DNA of 16,430 nucleotides from Opitutales bacterium (GCA_017623955.1 JAGAOA010000177.1:1-16430); one strand, 5' to 3'; numbered from the stretch's first letter, positions 1 through 9,076 are shown. Numbers and translations are program-made. The notes: generated by a model not told the origin, from the sequence alone.

Positions 1-1016
1 GAGCTGTTGTTGTAAAAGACTCAGAAGTATTAGCAATGGGCTACCATCATAGAGATGGTCTTGATCATGCTGAAATTGACTGTTTGCGAAAACTAAATTT
101 CAAAGCACAAGATTGCGATATGTATGTAACGCTTGAACCATGTACAACACATGGTAGAACTGGTGCATGTTCCGATGCTATAAAACGTGCTGGAATTAAA
201 AGAGTATTTATCGGCTGTAAAGATATAAATCCGGCTCATGCAGGACGTGTAGAGAAAGTTTTTAATGAAGCTAACATCTTTTGTAAATTTGGTATTTTGG
301 AAAAAGAGTGTTTTGAATTAAATTTTATATTTAACAAAAATATAACAACAAATAAGGCGTTGCTTGCTATCAAATATGCAATCACTAAAGATGGTAAAAT
401 TGCGGAACATTCAGGAACTCCATCTGCTATAACTTGTGAAAAATCACGCGAAGATGTTATGCACTGGCGTAAGTTGTTTTCAGCTGTCGGAGTAGGATGG
501 GGAACAGTTGTTGCTGATAATCCAAGTTTGACTGTAAGGATTGCAGGTGATGAAAAACCGCCTAAAGCACGATTGGTATTTGATGCGTCATTGCGTTCTG
601 CGGATGTCGACGTATCTCAATATAAACTCTTTTCCGATGAATTTAAAACTTCTACACATATAGTTTGTGATTCTTCTGCAGATATGAAAAAACAAGAAGT
701 GTTGTTGAGCAAAGGAATCAATGTTATGCGTATAAATGCGTCGAAAAATTCTATCGAGTTTTGGAATGAATTAAAAAGTAAGCTATATCGACAAAAAATA
801 TGTTCTGTTTATGTCGAGGGTGGCGCAGGTGTTTATAAATCACTTTGCGAAACAAAAGCAGTTGATTACGTTTTTGAATATGTTGCAGACAAAATTTTTG
901 GTTGTGGACTATCGGCTTTTGAAAAAGAATATTTCACTATCAATGCAGTGCAATCTACATATATCTGCCAAGATAAATTTACAAGAGGGTATCCAGTATG
1001 GACGCAGAAACTGTAA
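1..1016 (+). CDS. ribD: RibD, bifunctional riboflavin deaminase/reductase (5' end cut by window)
   Basis: RibD carries out two steps of riboflavin synthesis in the cytoplasm: deamination of the diaminopyrimidine made from GTP, then NADPH-dependent reduction of the ribose side chain. The frame is open to the left edge and already reads GAVVVKD-like family sequence before the first ATG at 36, so the true start lies outside the window. The deaminase zinc site is complete: HAE (His codon at 66, Glu at 72) and PCTTHGRTGAC (Cys codons at 141 and 168). From about base 355 comes the reductase domain, with KYAITKDGKIA, GWGTVVADNPSLTVR and, near the end, VYVEGGAGVYKSL. Both halves look intact. The methyltransferase gene begins 19 bases inside its 3' end, so the two are probably cotranscribed. 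Family assignment is very secure. Confidence 0.95.
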   Translation, partial: AVVVKDSEVLAMGYHHRDGLDHAEIDCLRKLNFKAQDCDMYVTLEPCTTHGRTGACSDAIKRAGIKRVFIGCKDINPAHAGRVEKVFNEANIFCKFGILEKECFELNFIFNKNITTNKALLAIKYAITKDGKIAEHSGTPSAITCEKSREDVMHWRKLFSAVGVGWGTVVADNPSLTVRIAGDEKPPKARLVFDASLRSADVDVSQYKLFSDEFKTSTHIVCDSSADMKKQEVLLSKGINVMRINASKNSIEFWNELKSKLYRQKICSVYVEGGAGVYKSLCETKAVDYVFEYVADKIFGCGLSAFEKEYFTINAVQSTYICQDKFTRGYPVWTQKL

Positions 1017-1732
1017 AAGAATACTTTGAAAAACCGCAAGTTGTTGCTGATTATCTAAGAGCCGCAGAAGAAGTTGGTTTATGGGAATCAGAGAGAATTG
1101 TAATTGAAAAGTATGTACCTAAAACTGCAAAAATTTTAGAACTTGGATGTGGTGCAGGTCGTATTGCTAGAGGCTTAAGTGCTATCGGTTACGAAAATAT
1201 TACAGCAACCGATTTTTCTAAGAATATGGTAAAAGCGGCATCTGCGTTAGCTAAAAAATATGGCGATAAAACTGTGTGTGAGTTTTGCGATGCCACAAAT
1301 ATTTGTTTCGAGGATGAAAGTTTCGATGCAGTTATTTTCGGATTTAACGGGTTGATGCAAATTCCAAAAGAAAAAAACAGAATTAATGCTTTATCGGAAA
1401 TATTTAGAGTTCTAAAATCTTGCGGTGTTTTTATTTTTACAACTCACGATAGAAATTCAAAAGGCAATGAAGCATATTGGAATATGGAATTCAAACAGTG
1501 GGTTCACGGTTGTCAAAATCCAGTGCTAGATGAATATGGAGATATTTTTTATAGAGGCGACCATGGGAACATTTTTATCCATTCTCCTGTCGAAGAAGAA
1601 ATATGTAGGGCTTTAGATAAGGTTGGTTTTTCTGCTTTATTTAGGGCATTGCGTTCCGATATAGCTAAAGAAAGTACAGCTGTTGAGGACTTTTCAGATG
1701 AATGTATTTTTAGAGTTGTAAAAAAACACTAA
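998..1732 (+). CDS. Class I SAM-dependent methyltransferase, substrate unknown
   Basis: A 244-residue cytoplasmic protein with the Rossmann-type methyltransferase fold. Motif I is ILELGCGAGR (residues 46-55), followed by the acidic strand ITATDFSKNMV that binds the ribose of SAM and by FDAVIFGFNGLMQIP, the usual post-motif strand (Methyltransf_11/25 type). The substrate cannot be told from sequence. The ATG at 998 lies inside the end of ribD and is preceded by AGAGGG (984-989), the clearest Shine-Dalgarno in the window, which supports this start and translational coupling to ribD. The M16 peptidase gene follows after 11 bases. A link to flavin metabolism is possible but only suggested by position. 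Confidence 0.88.
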   Translation: MDAETVKEYFEKPQVVADYLRAAEEVGLWESERIVIEKYVPKTAKILELGCGAGRIARGLSAIGYENITATDFSKNMVKAASALAKKYGDKTVCEFCDATNICFEDESFDAVIFGFNGLMQIPKEKNRINALSEIFRVLKSCGVFIFTTHDRNSKGNEAYWNMEFKQWVHGCQNPVLDEYGDIFYRGDHGNIFIHSPVEEEICRALDKVGFSALFRALRSDIAKESTAVEDFSDECIFRVVKKH

Positions 1733-1743
1733 ATTTAAAAACT

Positions 1744-4542
1744 ATGAAATTTTTTAAGATTATATTATTGTTGTCTATGGCTATTGCTTTAAATTCCACT
1801 GCTTCGGCTGATGAAATTGTTGCCGATTCTAATTTAAAAATTCAAAAACTTCATAACGGACTGACTATTGCAGTTTATAAGAATGTTGAACCGCCAAAGC
1901 GTTGCTCTATGCGCTTATTAGTAAAATCGGGGTCATTATTTGAAAATGAAAACGAAAGAGGTTTGGCACATTTTATAGAACATATGGCTTTTAATGGCAC
2001 TAAACATTTCCCAAGTGGAGCTATGACCGAGTATTTTCAACGTCTCGGTATGGCGTTTGGTAGCGATACGAATGCTCATACTAGTTTTGTTGAAACTGTT
2101 TATAAATTAGAATTACCTGAAGTAACAGAAAAAATTGTTGATGAAAGTATGTTGCTACTACGCGATTATGCCGATGGTATGTTGTTTGAACAGTCATTCA
2201 TAGATTCAGAGCGAAGTGTAATTTTGGCAGAATTGAATGCACGAGATGATGCAAATTATCGAAAAGCTGTAAAAGAAATAGAATCTATTTTTGATGGTAC
2301 AAATTTTGCAAAGCGTATGCCTATTGGAGTTGAAAGTGTAATCAAGAAAGCCAATAGAGATGATTTCTTAAAATTCTATAAAGAAAATTATCGCCCAGAT
2401 AATATGGTATTAGTTGTTGTTGGTGATGTAGATGCAGATTTTATTTTTGAAATTGTAAAAAAACATTTTTCAGATTTTAAAGCGCCCAATGCTCCTATCC
2501 GAAAAATGAATTTAGGTAAACTGAATGGAAAGAATGGCGGTATAGGTAGCAGTGAAATATCTATAAAAGTAGATGCTATTGGCGTGCCAAATCTAACAAG
2601 TTCAAGTGCTTCATTGTCTTTTGTTCGTGAAGTTGAAAAGCCATTGAATTCTTTAGAATGTAGAATTGAGTCAGATAGATTAAGTTTACTTGCATACATA
2701 TTGAATGCACGTTTTCAAAAAATAGCAGACACTCCAAATTCCCCAATAAATTCAGGTGGAAGTTTTTACTACGATTTTTGTGCAAACGCACTAGTTTTTA
2801 GTATTACTTGTAATGCTCCGCTTGGGAAATATCGTTCAGCTTCAGAGGAGGTTTTTCGTCAAGTTTTAAGCATAGATTCTATTTCAGAAAACGAAGTTGA
2901 TAATGCAAAAAAGAAAATTTTTGATATTTTGCAAACGGCAATTAACGGAAAGTCTACACGTAAAAATAAAGCATTGGCTTCAGAAATAACATCATCATTT
3001 TCAGATGGTATAACATTTATTTCTCCAGAAGAGGATATGCGACTTACAAAGCTAGCTTTCGAAGGTTTTGATTCAAAGAAAATAGTAGCTTTGTTTAAAG
3101 ATTTAGTAGAAAAAAGCAAAATTTCCTTATTTATATCTGATGCAAATATTTCTAAAGATAATTTAGATACTGAAGTAAAAACAGACTATAAAAGAGCCTT
3201 TAATACAAAATATAAGTCAGAGAATTTTGCAGTTTCTAATTTGATTTTTACAAAATTTACCGACACTCCTAAAATTGTTTCACGCAAAGAAGTTGAAAAA
3301 TTAGGTATTACTCAGATAAAATTTGCAAATGGCGTAGCTTTAAACATAAAACAAACCGATTTTTCGAAAGACGAAGTTCTCGTAGATGTGTGTATAGGAA
3401 ATGGAATTTTATCTATTCCAAAAAAATCGCCTGAATTCTTTTTGGCTCCAATTGTAGTTCTTATGGGAGGTTCAGAATTTCAAAGTATGGCTGAGATAAA
3501 TGCGGCTATAAATCTATTAAAGATGAACGTAGCTTCTAAGATGTCGAATAGTTGTATTTCGATATCAGGTTCAAGTAATTCTCGAGATGCCGAAACTATG
3601 CTTAGGTACATTGCAACAATGATTTCATCAACAGGGTTTCGCGAAGATGCACTTGAAAATATACGCAACTATGCGGAAAGATTTTATAGAAACGTGGAAT
3701 CAGATCCTATGTCGAAATTGAGTTATTTGACATCAGAGTTAGTCAATGGTGGTATTGCGAAAGTTCCAGGTACTTTTGAAAATTTTAAAAAGTATTCTAT
3801 GGCAGATTTCAAAAAATGGTTAAATCCCATTTTGAAAAACGATTATCTAGAAATATCAATTGTTGGTGATATAGATTTGCAGAAAGCTATCGATATAGTT
3901 GCTACCTCCTTTGGCTCTATGCCCAAACGCAATCAAACGCTTCCTGAATCTTCAAAAAAAATCGTCTTAAAAAAAGGGGGTACTTTCATTAGCGATACAT
4001 ACAAAGCCACAACCGAACCACGTTCGTTAGCGTGCCTCGTTTGGAATACACCGGTTGGTAAAGATATGCGAAAAATGCGAACCGCAACTATATTGAGTGC
4101 TATATTAGATGATGTATTGCGAAAAGATGTACGTGAAGGTGAAGGTAATGTTTATAGCCCATTTGCATTTTATAGTAATGTTCAAAGTATGGATTATATG
4201 GGTTATACTGTTGCAGCTACATTTGTTGAACCTAAATTTAATAAGAAACTTTTAGAAATTTTAGATTCTTGTGGTGAAAAATTGCAAAGGCAAATTACGG
4301 AAGATGAATTTGAACGAGCTAAAATCCCAATTATAAAATCATTGAAAACTGCAGAAAGGAGTAATCGATATTGGTTGTCTAGAGTGCTAAATTACTCGCA
4401 AGTTTATGAACTCAATATAGAGATGGCGTTGAATCGTATAAAGTTTTATAATGATGTATCGCTTGATGATGTACGTAATATGGCTAAGGAAATTTTTGCT
4501 CCTACCCCAATATCAATATCTGTTATGCCATCTAGTAAATAA
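1744..4542 (+). CDS. Secreted M16 zinc metallopeptidase, two-domain PqqL/pitrilysin-like
   Basis: A 932-residue protein with a signal peptide (MKKF-like basic start, hydrophobic residues 6-16, probable cleavage after TASA at 22), so it should act in the periplasm or outside. The catalytic M16 half carries the inverted zinc motif HFIEH (H76, E79, H80), followed by the paired glutamates in SERSVILAE: E156 and E163, seven apart as in pitrilysin and the mitochondrial processing peptidase, with E163 the likely third zinc ligand. A second, non-catalytic M16 half follows (about residues 510-930), giving the length typical of PqqL-type single-chain clamshell enzymes. These cut oligopeptides trapped in a chamber. 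The substrate is unknown. The gene starts 11 bases after the methyltransferase stop without a clear Shine-Dalgarno, and a strong hairpin lies downstream. Confidence 0.93.
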   Translation: MKFFKIILLLSMAIALNSTASADEIVADSNLKIQKLHNGLTIAVYKNVEPPKRCSMRLLVKSGSLFENENERGLAHFIEHMAFNGTKHFPSGAMTEYFQRLGMAFGSDTNAHTSFVETVYKLELPEVTEKIVDESMLLLRDYADGMLFEQSFIDSERSVILAELNARDDANYRKAVKEIESIFDGTNFAKRMPIGVESVIKKANRDDFLKFYKENYRPDNMVLVVVGDVDADFIFEIVKKHFSDFKAPNAPIRKMNLGKLNGKNGGIGSSEISIKVDAIGVPNLTSSSASLSFVREVEKPLNSLECRIESDRLSLLAYILNARFQKIADTPNSPINSGGSFYYDFCANALVFSITCNAPLGKYRSASEEVFRQVLSIDSISENEVDNAKKKIFDILQTAINGKSTRKNKALASEITSSFSDGITFISPEEDMRLTKLAFEGFDSKKIVALFKDLVEKSKISLFISDANISKDNLDTEVKTDYKRAFNTKYKSENFAVSNLIFTKFTDTPKIVSRKEVEKLGITQIKFANGVALNIKQTDFSKDEVLVDVCIGNGILSIPKKSPEFFLAPIVVLMGGSEFQSMAEINAAINLLKMNVASKMSNSCISISGSSNSRDAETMLRYIATMISSTGFREDALENIRNYAERFYRNVESDPMSKLSYLTSELVNGGIAKVPGTFENFKKYSMADFKKWLNPILKNDYLEISIVGDIDLQKAIDIVATSFGSMPKRNQTLPESSKKIVLKKGGTFISDTYKATTEPRSLACLVWNTPVGKDMRKMRTATILSAILDDVLRKDVREGEGNVYSPFAFYSNVQSMDYMGYTVAATFVEPKFNKKLLEILDSCGEKLQRQITEDEFERAKIPIIKSLKTAERSNRYWLSRVLNYSQVYELNIEMALNRIKFYNDVSLDDVRNMAKEIFAPTPISISVMPSSK

Positions 4543-4571
4543 GGATAATTATTAGATTGTGATGTACAATA

Positions 4572-4603
4572 AAAATAGATGTTTCTTTTGAAACATCTAT
4601 TTT
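4572..4603. terminator. Bidirectional hairpin terminator between convergent genes
   Basis: AAAATAGATGTTTC (4572-4585), loop TTTT, then the perfect complement GAAACATCTATTTT (4590-4603). A-rich sequence on the left and T-rich on the right give a U-tract for either direction. It sits between the ends of the M16 peptidase gene (plus) and the DUF167 gene (minus), so it can serve both. Confidence 0.85.
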
Positions 4604-4652
4604 AGTATATAGCAAAACTTTTTAATTCTTTACTTAAAAATTGAATTTTAGT

Positions 4653-4910
4653 TTATGCTAGAAGTTTTTTGCGAACATCTGCACAATTTGAAATTTCAAC
4701 AAGTTTGTCGCGCGAAGTTTCTCCTGTGCATATTTCTATATCGTTGCGAGATATTCCCAACTTTTTTGCCAAAAACTTGATGAGTTCGGTGTTTGCTTTT
4801 CCGTCCATAGCTTGTGCAGCCACTTTGATTTTCACAGCTTCGCCATATTCTCCAACGCATTCGCTTTTGGGTGCATTTGGTACAACTCGTATTTTTATGC
4901 GTTCAGACAT
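4653..4910 (-). CDS. DUF167 / YggU-family small protein
   Basis: An 85-residue protein of the DUF167 (YggU) family, widespread in bacteria and of unknown biochemical role. Family hallmarks seen are the IKIRVVPNAPKS start, DGKAN (residues 36-40) and GETSRDK (63-69) near the end, in the expected order and at normal full length. It is the last gene of the scpB-pheA run, starting six bases after the pheA stop codon, with no clear Shine-Dalgarno (AATTAAAA precedes the ATG). Its partners here do not reveal a function. Confidence 0.9.
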   Translation of the reverse strand: MSERIKIRVVPNAPKSECVGEYGEAVKIKVAAQAMDGKANTELIKFLAKKLGISRNDIEICTGETSRDKLVEISNCADVRKKLLA

Positions 4911-4916
4911 TTTTAA

Positions 4917-5972
4917 TTACATAGGAAAACTACCCAACCATTTTATCATGGGGAGTGTTTCTCGTAGATGTTTTACAATGTCGCACGCTGGGGAATCTTC
5001 CCAGTGTCCTTCAAAGTCAATAAAGAAGTAGTAATCCCATGCTTTTTTTCGCGATGGTCTAGATTCTATTCTCATCAAATTTATTCCAGCTTTTTCAAAT
5101 GGTTTAATAACTTCGCTCAATGCTCCAGGGCGGTCGTTAATCGAGACAACCATACTAGTTCCGTACTTTACGTTTTCAGCCTTTTTATTAGGGGTTTTCC
5201 CAATTACCAAGAATCTTGTTTGATTATCTTTTAAATCTTGAATTCCGTGTTCTAGAATTGGCACATTGTAGTATGTCGATGCTACTTCGCTTGCGATTGC
5301 TGCTATTTCGGGATTTTCTTTTGCCATTCTAACAGCCGTAGTTGTACTATCTACTGGCTCTAATTCTACGTCCGACAAATTTCTACGTAACCAATCTCTA
5401 CACTGAGCTATTGCTTGATCTTTAGAACAAACTCTACGAATATTTTCTAGCTTTCCACGTGATAGTAAACAGTGTTCTATTGGTAAATATATTTGCCCTA
5501 CAATAACGAGAGATGTTTCAGCGAGTATATCTATTGAGTGCATAACAGCACCTTCTGTCGAATTTTCAATAGGTATAACTCCGTAATCTGCATCTCCGGC
5601 TTGAACAGATAAGAATACATCAGGAATTGATGGTGCCGATATATATTCTACGCTAGAGCCGAAATTTTTAATAGCGGCTTGATGTGTGAATGTAGCTTTT
5701 GGTCCCAAATATGAGACTGTGAGTTTTTTCTCAGCTGATATTGAAGCCGATATTATTTCTCGATAAATAGCACGTATAGATTGCTCTGAAACTTTTCCCG
5801 CATTTTTCTTTAATAAATTTTCAAAAACAATTTTTTCTCGACTTGGAACATAAACTTCTTCGCCCTTATCATTTTTGATTTTACCAATTTCTTTTGCACA
5901 CGAAATACGCTTAGCCAACAACTCTAAAATTTGAGAGTCAATCGTATCAATTTCTTTTCTAAATTTGTCCAT
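4917..5972 (-). CDS. pheA: PheA: chorismate mutase / prephenate dehydratase with ACT domain
   Basis: Bifunctional enzyme of phenylalanine synthesis: chorismate to prephenate to phenylpyruvate. Three modules are visible in 351 residues. Residues 1-82 are an AroQ-type chorismate mutase; R5, R22, K33, R45 and E46 fall at the spacing of the E. coli active-site residues R11, R28, K39, R51 and E52. Residues 84-258 are prephenate dehydratase, with SYLGPKATFTH, VIPIENSTEGAV and the catalytic TRF motif (252-254). Residues 270-351 are an ACT domain with GALS (283-286) and ESRP (303-306), the usual phenylalanine-binding motifs, so feedback inhibition by Phe is expected. No transcription attenuator is seen, as the gene lies 11 bases behind scpB. 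Domain order and length are normal. Confidence 0.96.
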   Translation of the reverse strand: MDKFRKEIDTIDSQILELLAKRISCAKEIGKIKNDKGEEVYVPSREKIVFENLLKKNAGKVSEQSIRAIYREIISASISAEKKLTVSYLGPKATFTHQAAIKNFGSSVEYISAPSIPDVFLSVQAGDADYGVIPIENSTEGAVMHSIDILAETSLVIVGQIYLPIEHCLLSRGKLENIRRVCSKDQAIAQCRDWLRRNLSDVELEPVDSTTTAVRMAKENPEIAAIASEVASTYYNVPILEHGIQDLKDNQTRFLVIGKTPNKKAENVKYGTSMVVSINDRPGALSEVIKPFEKAGINLMRIESRPSRKKAWDYYFFIDFEGHWEDSPACDIVKHLRETLPMIKWLGSFPM

Positions 5973-5983
5973 TATTAGTGATG

Positions 5984-6778
5984 TTAAAAAATTTCAGATT
6001 CTGTTTGAGACTCATCTATTGAGCGTTCCACAGGATTTTCTAATGGTTGTTCTTGTTGTGTCTCTTCTTCTGATGGTAAGCCTACATCTTGATCTTTTGG
6101 GGCAGGAGCGCTTGCACGTTTTATCCATTCTGAAATTTGTCCTGGGCTTAGAACATCAGATGACGGTAATTCCTCGATAGAATTAACGCCTACAAAGTCA
6201 AGGAAGTTTTGCGATGTAGAATATTGAATTGGTCTACCAGGAAGATCAGCTCTTCCGCTTATGAAAATTAAGTCTTTTTCTGTTAAACGAGTTATTGCAC
6301 TGTCGGCACTCACTCCGCGTATTGCTTCAATTTCTGCTCTTGTTACAGGTTGACGATACGCTATAATGGCTAACGTTTCTAATGCTGCTCTCGATAACTT
6401 TTGCGGACGTGGATCATTGCGTAAAAGTCGCACCCATTCTGCGTATTCCTTAGAGATTACAAGTTTGAAACCCGATGAGCTTTGAATTAAACGAAATACT
6501 TCGCCGGATGCTTCCAAATCAGAGGCAATTTCTTCCATAGCTTCGCGAATTTGAGTTGCAGTCAGTAGCGTAGGTACTTGTGCCATAATGTCTTCAATTA
6601 TAGCTTGTTCATCATCTGCAACAACTTCTAATATCTCATCTTGAGCTGGAGCATTTTTTTCAGACGCTTCTTTTTCAGTGTGATAACGCGATATTACAGC
6701 CTGAATGTCCTTAATCGACAACGCTTCATTTGTCGAGAACATCAACGACTTCAAAATTTTCTTAAGATTAAAACTCAT
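5984..6778 (-). CDS. scpB: ScpB, SMC-condensin accessory subunit
   Basis: ScpB dimers bind ScpA and help the SMC complex organise and segregate chromosomes. The protein has the two expected winged-helix regions. The first starts LKKILKSLMFSTNEALS and is interrupted by an acidic insert (about residues 35-75). The second contains LSRAALETLAIIAYRQPVTR, IRGVSADSAI and GRADLPGRPIQYST (about 128-190). A Q/E/P/S-rich tail follows. I chose the ATG at 6778 (264 residues): the frame runs on upstream to a GTG at 6817, but family members begin close to LKKIL, and the longer form would translate through the putative promoter. scpA, often adjacent, is not in this window. The gene heads a minus-strand run with pheA and the DUF167 gene. 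Confidence 0.93.
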   Translation of the reverse strand: MSFNLKKILKSLMFSTNEALSIKDIQAVISRYHTEKEASEKNAPAQDEILEVVADDEQAIIEDIMAQVPTLLTATQIREAMEEIASDLEASGEVFRLIQSSSGFKLVISKEYAEWVRLLRNDPRPQKLSRAALETLAIIAYRQPVTRAEIEAIRGVSADSAITRLTEKDLIFISGRADLPGRPIQYSTSQNFLDFVGVNSIEELPSSDVLSPGQISEWIKRASAPAPKDQDVGLPSEEETQQEQPLENPVERSIDESQTESEIF

Positions 6779-6793
6779 AATAAACAGCCCCAC

Positions 6794-6821
6794 ATTATGA
6801 CTAACCAAACAAAACACTCAA
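6794..6821 (-). promoter_or_regulatory. Putative scpB operon promoter
   Basis: On the minus strand TTGAGT (6821-6816), 16 bases, then CATAAT (6799-6794). The start codon is 15 bases beyond the -10, so transcription would begin only about 8 bases before the ATG. The element matches the sigma-70 consensus well in the -10 and partly in the -35. It is inferred from sequence alone. Confidence 0.45.
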
Positions 6822-6849
6822 CACATTTTTTGAGTACATCAAAAAAAAC

Positions 6850-6878
6850 TTGATTTACCCAATTTGAGGTATGATAAT
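6850..6878 (+). promoter_or_regulatory. Putative sigma-70 promoter giving a leaderless mRNA
   Basis: TTGATT (6850-6855), 17 bases, then GATAAT (6873-6878), overlapping the alternative hexamer TATGAT (6870-6875). The -10 ends six bases before the ATG at 6885, so transcription would start at or next to the start codon. No Shine-Dalgarno fits that ATG: GAGG at 6866-6869 is too far away and lies within the promoter. Confidence 0.5.
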
Positions 6879-6884
6879 GAAGCT

Positions 6885-9005
6885 ATGGGTGTTAAACGAC
6901 TGTTGCTATTGTTGTTGAGTGTATGTTTGTTAGCGTTGATTTCATCTGCTACACAACAATACACACTTATTATGAATGAAGATTTTGAAGATGGCGGTAA
7001 TAAATTTTCTAGTTTTCTGCAATCTTCAAAATATATAAAAATAGATAATTCTCATACAATATCTGGCGAGAAATCTTTAGTATGCGATTCTAGAGAAAGC
7101 ACAAGTTCGTGGTTTCTATATGCAAACTTTTGTCGAGGAGTAATCGAAAAAGGTTTTGTTTATGAGATATCGTTCAAATATGATTTAAAAGCCTGCCAAG
7201 CACAATCAGCAGATTGTTATTTGGCAATAGCTTCCCCTGAAAAAAAGTTTTATGCCAGAACATGTTTCGCTATTACTGAAGGACAAAAAGATTTTGTAAA
7301 GTTGTTTTTTGTTGTTCCATTTGATGCAAAAGAACCATCTATTAGACTTTTTTCACGTAATCCGTGCTTGTTGATTATCGATTACTTCCAAATAAAAAAG
7401 TGCCATACAAATGTAAATGCGTGGATGTTTAAAGACGGTGCTTTTATAGGAATGCGCAGAACGCCAGTACATCATAATATGCTCGATTTATCTAATCCTG
7501 CATACTTTTTGTCACGAGAAAAATTTATGCCTTTTATTGATAGATATGGACAGTATAAACATTCTCATTGGGACAGTAAAATAACAGGTAATGATGCATT
7601 TAAAATATCAATAGAAAAAGAGCAAAAATATAACGAGCAAACTTGTAATATTGAAAATAGAGACCGCTTGGGAGGTCTTGTAAATTCGTTGTCAAATTCA
7701 CAAAAAACCGATGGTTTTTCAACCTGTAAGGTAGATGGCAAGTGGTATTTGCGAACCCCCGAAGGTAATCTTTTTTGGTCTATTGGTATAACTTGTGTAG
7801 GAATGTTTTCTGTTACTCCTATAAACGATAGGGAAGAGTACTTTGAGGAAATCGATAAGCATTATTTGATTGATGGACGCGGTTATAAACCTGGAACTTA
7901 TTATTACAACAAACCTGTCAAAAATTATCAGATTATTCGAAAAAACATTGTTGAAAAGTATGGCGAAAATGCCATTGAGAATTATCCGCAAATTGTTGGA
8001 AATAGAATGCGTAAGTGGGGTATAAATACTTGTGGTGCGTGGAGTTCTTTTGATGTAATGAGTTCTTCTGGAGTTCCTTTTACTGCAATAGCCTCAAGTG
8101 GTGGTACGCAGAAATTAAAAACTAAGAAAAAAATGTTTGCTCTTTGGGGCAGTATAGCCGACTACTTTTCACCAACATTTTCTAAACAAACTGAAATAAA
8201 CGTAGCTAAAATAAAAGATTTATTAGAACATAGAAATTGTATAGGTGCGTTTGTTGATAATGAATTGTCTTGGCAAATGAAAGTTGGTATTACTGGCGTA
8301 AGTGTATTGAGTTGTCCTCCAGAACAGCCTGCGAAAATCGTTTTCAAAAATATGCTACAAAACAAATATAGCGATATATCAAAGTTAAACGACGTTTGGA
8401 AAAGTAAATATCAATCTTGGGATGATTTCCTTAAAACTACAAATTTTGAGCCTAAGTTTTCAAATGCTAAAGCCGATATCTTAGAATTTGAAGAAGCTTT
8501 TTACGCAAATTACTTCAAAGTTTGTCGTGATGCTATAAAAAAGACGTGTCCAAAGGCTTTGTATTTAGGTTGTCGATTTGCATCTAAGAACACTTTAGTT
8601 GAGCGTGTAGCTTTTGATTATTGCGATGTTGTAAGCTACAATGCATATCGCAGAGATACCACATCGGTAAAGTTCCCTAAAAACAGAAAGGATAAACCTG
8701 TTATAATAGGAGAATTTCATATTTGCAGAACTGATAAAGGTTCTCCGTATGGCGGGTTGCTGGAAGTTAAAAATGCAAAACTTTCTGCCGAAGCTTATTA
8801 TAAGTATATGAAATCGGCAGCGGAAAATCCCATAATAGTTGGAGCTCATTGGTTTCAATGGTTTGATATGCCTATGACTGGTAGAGCCGATGGTGCAAAT
8901 GCATCGTGCGGATTTGTAAGTGTTGTTGATGAACCCGATTACACTCTCATTGGTGCATCTAGAAAATTTGCACAAGATGTCTTTAAGATAAGAATGAAAA
9001 AATAA
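6885..9005 (+). CDS. Secreted GH50/agarase-like glycoside hydrolase
   Basis: A 706-residue exported protein that probably hydrolyses a galactose-containing or related polysaccharide. A signal peptide is clear (MGVKRLLLLLLSVCLLALIS). Residues about 25-175 look like a jelly-roll carbohydrate-binding domain (NEDFEDG and a YEISFKYDL strand). Then comes a TIM-barrel domain introduced by DGKWYLRTPEGNLFWSIGIT, an opening typical of GH50 beta-agarases and related clan GH-A enzymes. The likely acid/base is E460 in FVDNELSW and the nucleophile E610 in PVIIGEFH. The end segment GAHWFQWFDMPMTGRADG, followed by GFVSVVDEPDY, also matches this group. The substrate is uncertain: agarase-like sequences also occur among non-agarolytic bacteria. 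A TTG at 6864 would add seven residues before the signal peptide; I prefer the ATG at 6885. The gene stands alone, divergent from scpB. Confidence 0.78.
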   Translation: MGVKRLLLLLLSVCLLALISSATQQYTLIMNEDFEDGGNKFSSFLQSSKYIKIDNSHTISGEKSLVCDSRESTSSWFLYANFCRGVIEKGFVYEISFKYDLKACQAQSADCYLAIASPEKKFYARTCFAITEGQKDFVKLFFVVPFDAKEPSIRLFSRNPCLLIIDYFQIKKCHTNVNAWMFKDGAFIGMRRTPVHHNMLDLSNPAYFLSREKFMPFIDRYGQYKHSHWDSKITGNDAFKISIEKEQKYNEQTCNIENRDRLGGLVNSLSNSQKTDGFSTCKVDGKWYLRTPEGNLFWSIGITCVGMFSVTPINDREEYFEEIDKHYLIDGRGYKPGTYYYNKPVKNYQIIRKNIVEKYGENAIENYPQIVGNRMRKWGINTCGAWSSFDVMSSSGVPFTAIASSGGTQKLKTKKKMFALWGSIADYFSPTFSKQTEINVAKIKDLLEHRNCIGAFVDNELSWQMKVGITGVSVLSCPPEQPAKIVFKNMLQNKYSDISKLNDVWKSKYQSWDDFLKTTNFEPKFSNAKADILEFEEAFYANYFKVCRDAIKKTCPKALYLGCRFASKNTLVERVAFDYCDVVSYNAYRRDTTSVKFPKNRKDKPVIIGEFHICRTDKGSPYGGLLEVKNAKLSAEAYYKYMKSAAENPIIVGAHWFQWFDMPMTGRADGANASCGFVSVVDEPDYTLIGASRKFAQDVFKIRMKK

Positions 9006-9033
9006 TTTTATAATTTTTTATTGGGTATTATCG

Positions 9034-9076
9034 AGCGTCAAAAAGGTTGACGTTTATTAATCATAGTGATTTTATT
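9034..9076 (+). promoter_or_regulatory. Dyad and possible promoter before ilvD
   Basis: CGTCAA (9036-9041), AAAGG, TTGACG (9047-9052) form a six-base-pair hairpin that can extend through G-T and A-T pairs to 9034/9054. Followed by TTTATTAA, it may be a weak terminator for the hydrolase gene. The right arm TTGACG also works as a -35 element, with TTTTAT (9070-9075) 17 bases away as -10. A dyad over the -35 could equally be an operator. No leader peptide or branched-chain attenuator was seen in the 94-base gap. The readings cannot be separated by eye. Confidence 0.35.

Noticed and set aside
811..1029. Open frame overlapping the ends of ribD and the methyltransferase gene
   Set aside because: No family resemblance; it is the out-of-frame shadow of two well-supported genes.
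4669..5031. 120-codon plus-strand open frame opposite the DUF167 and pheA genes
   Set aside because: Both opposite genes carry full family motifs; the antisense frame has none.
6779..6817. Upstream GTG start for scpB
   Set aside because: Adds 13 residues absent from the family and overlaps the predicted promoter.
6864..6884. TTG start for the agarase-like hydrolase
   Set aside because: It would place seven polar residues ahead of a normal signal peptide and start inside the predicted promoter, without a Shine-Dalgarno.
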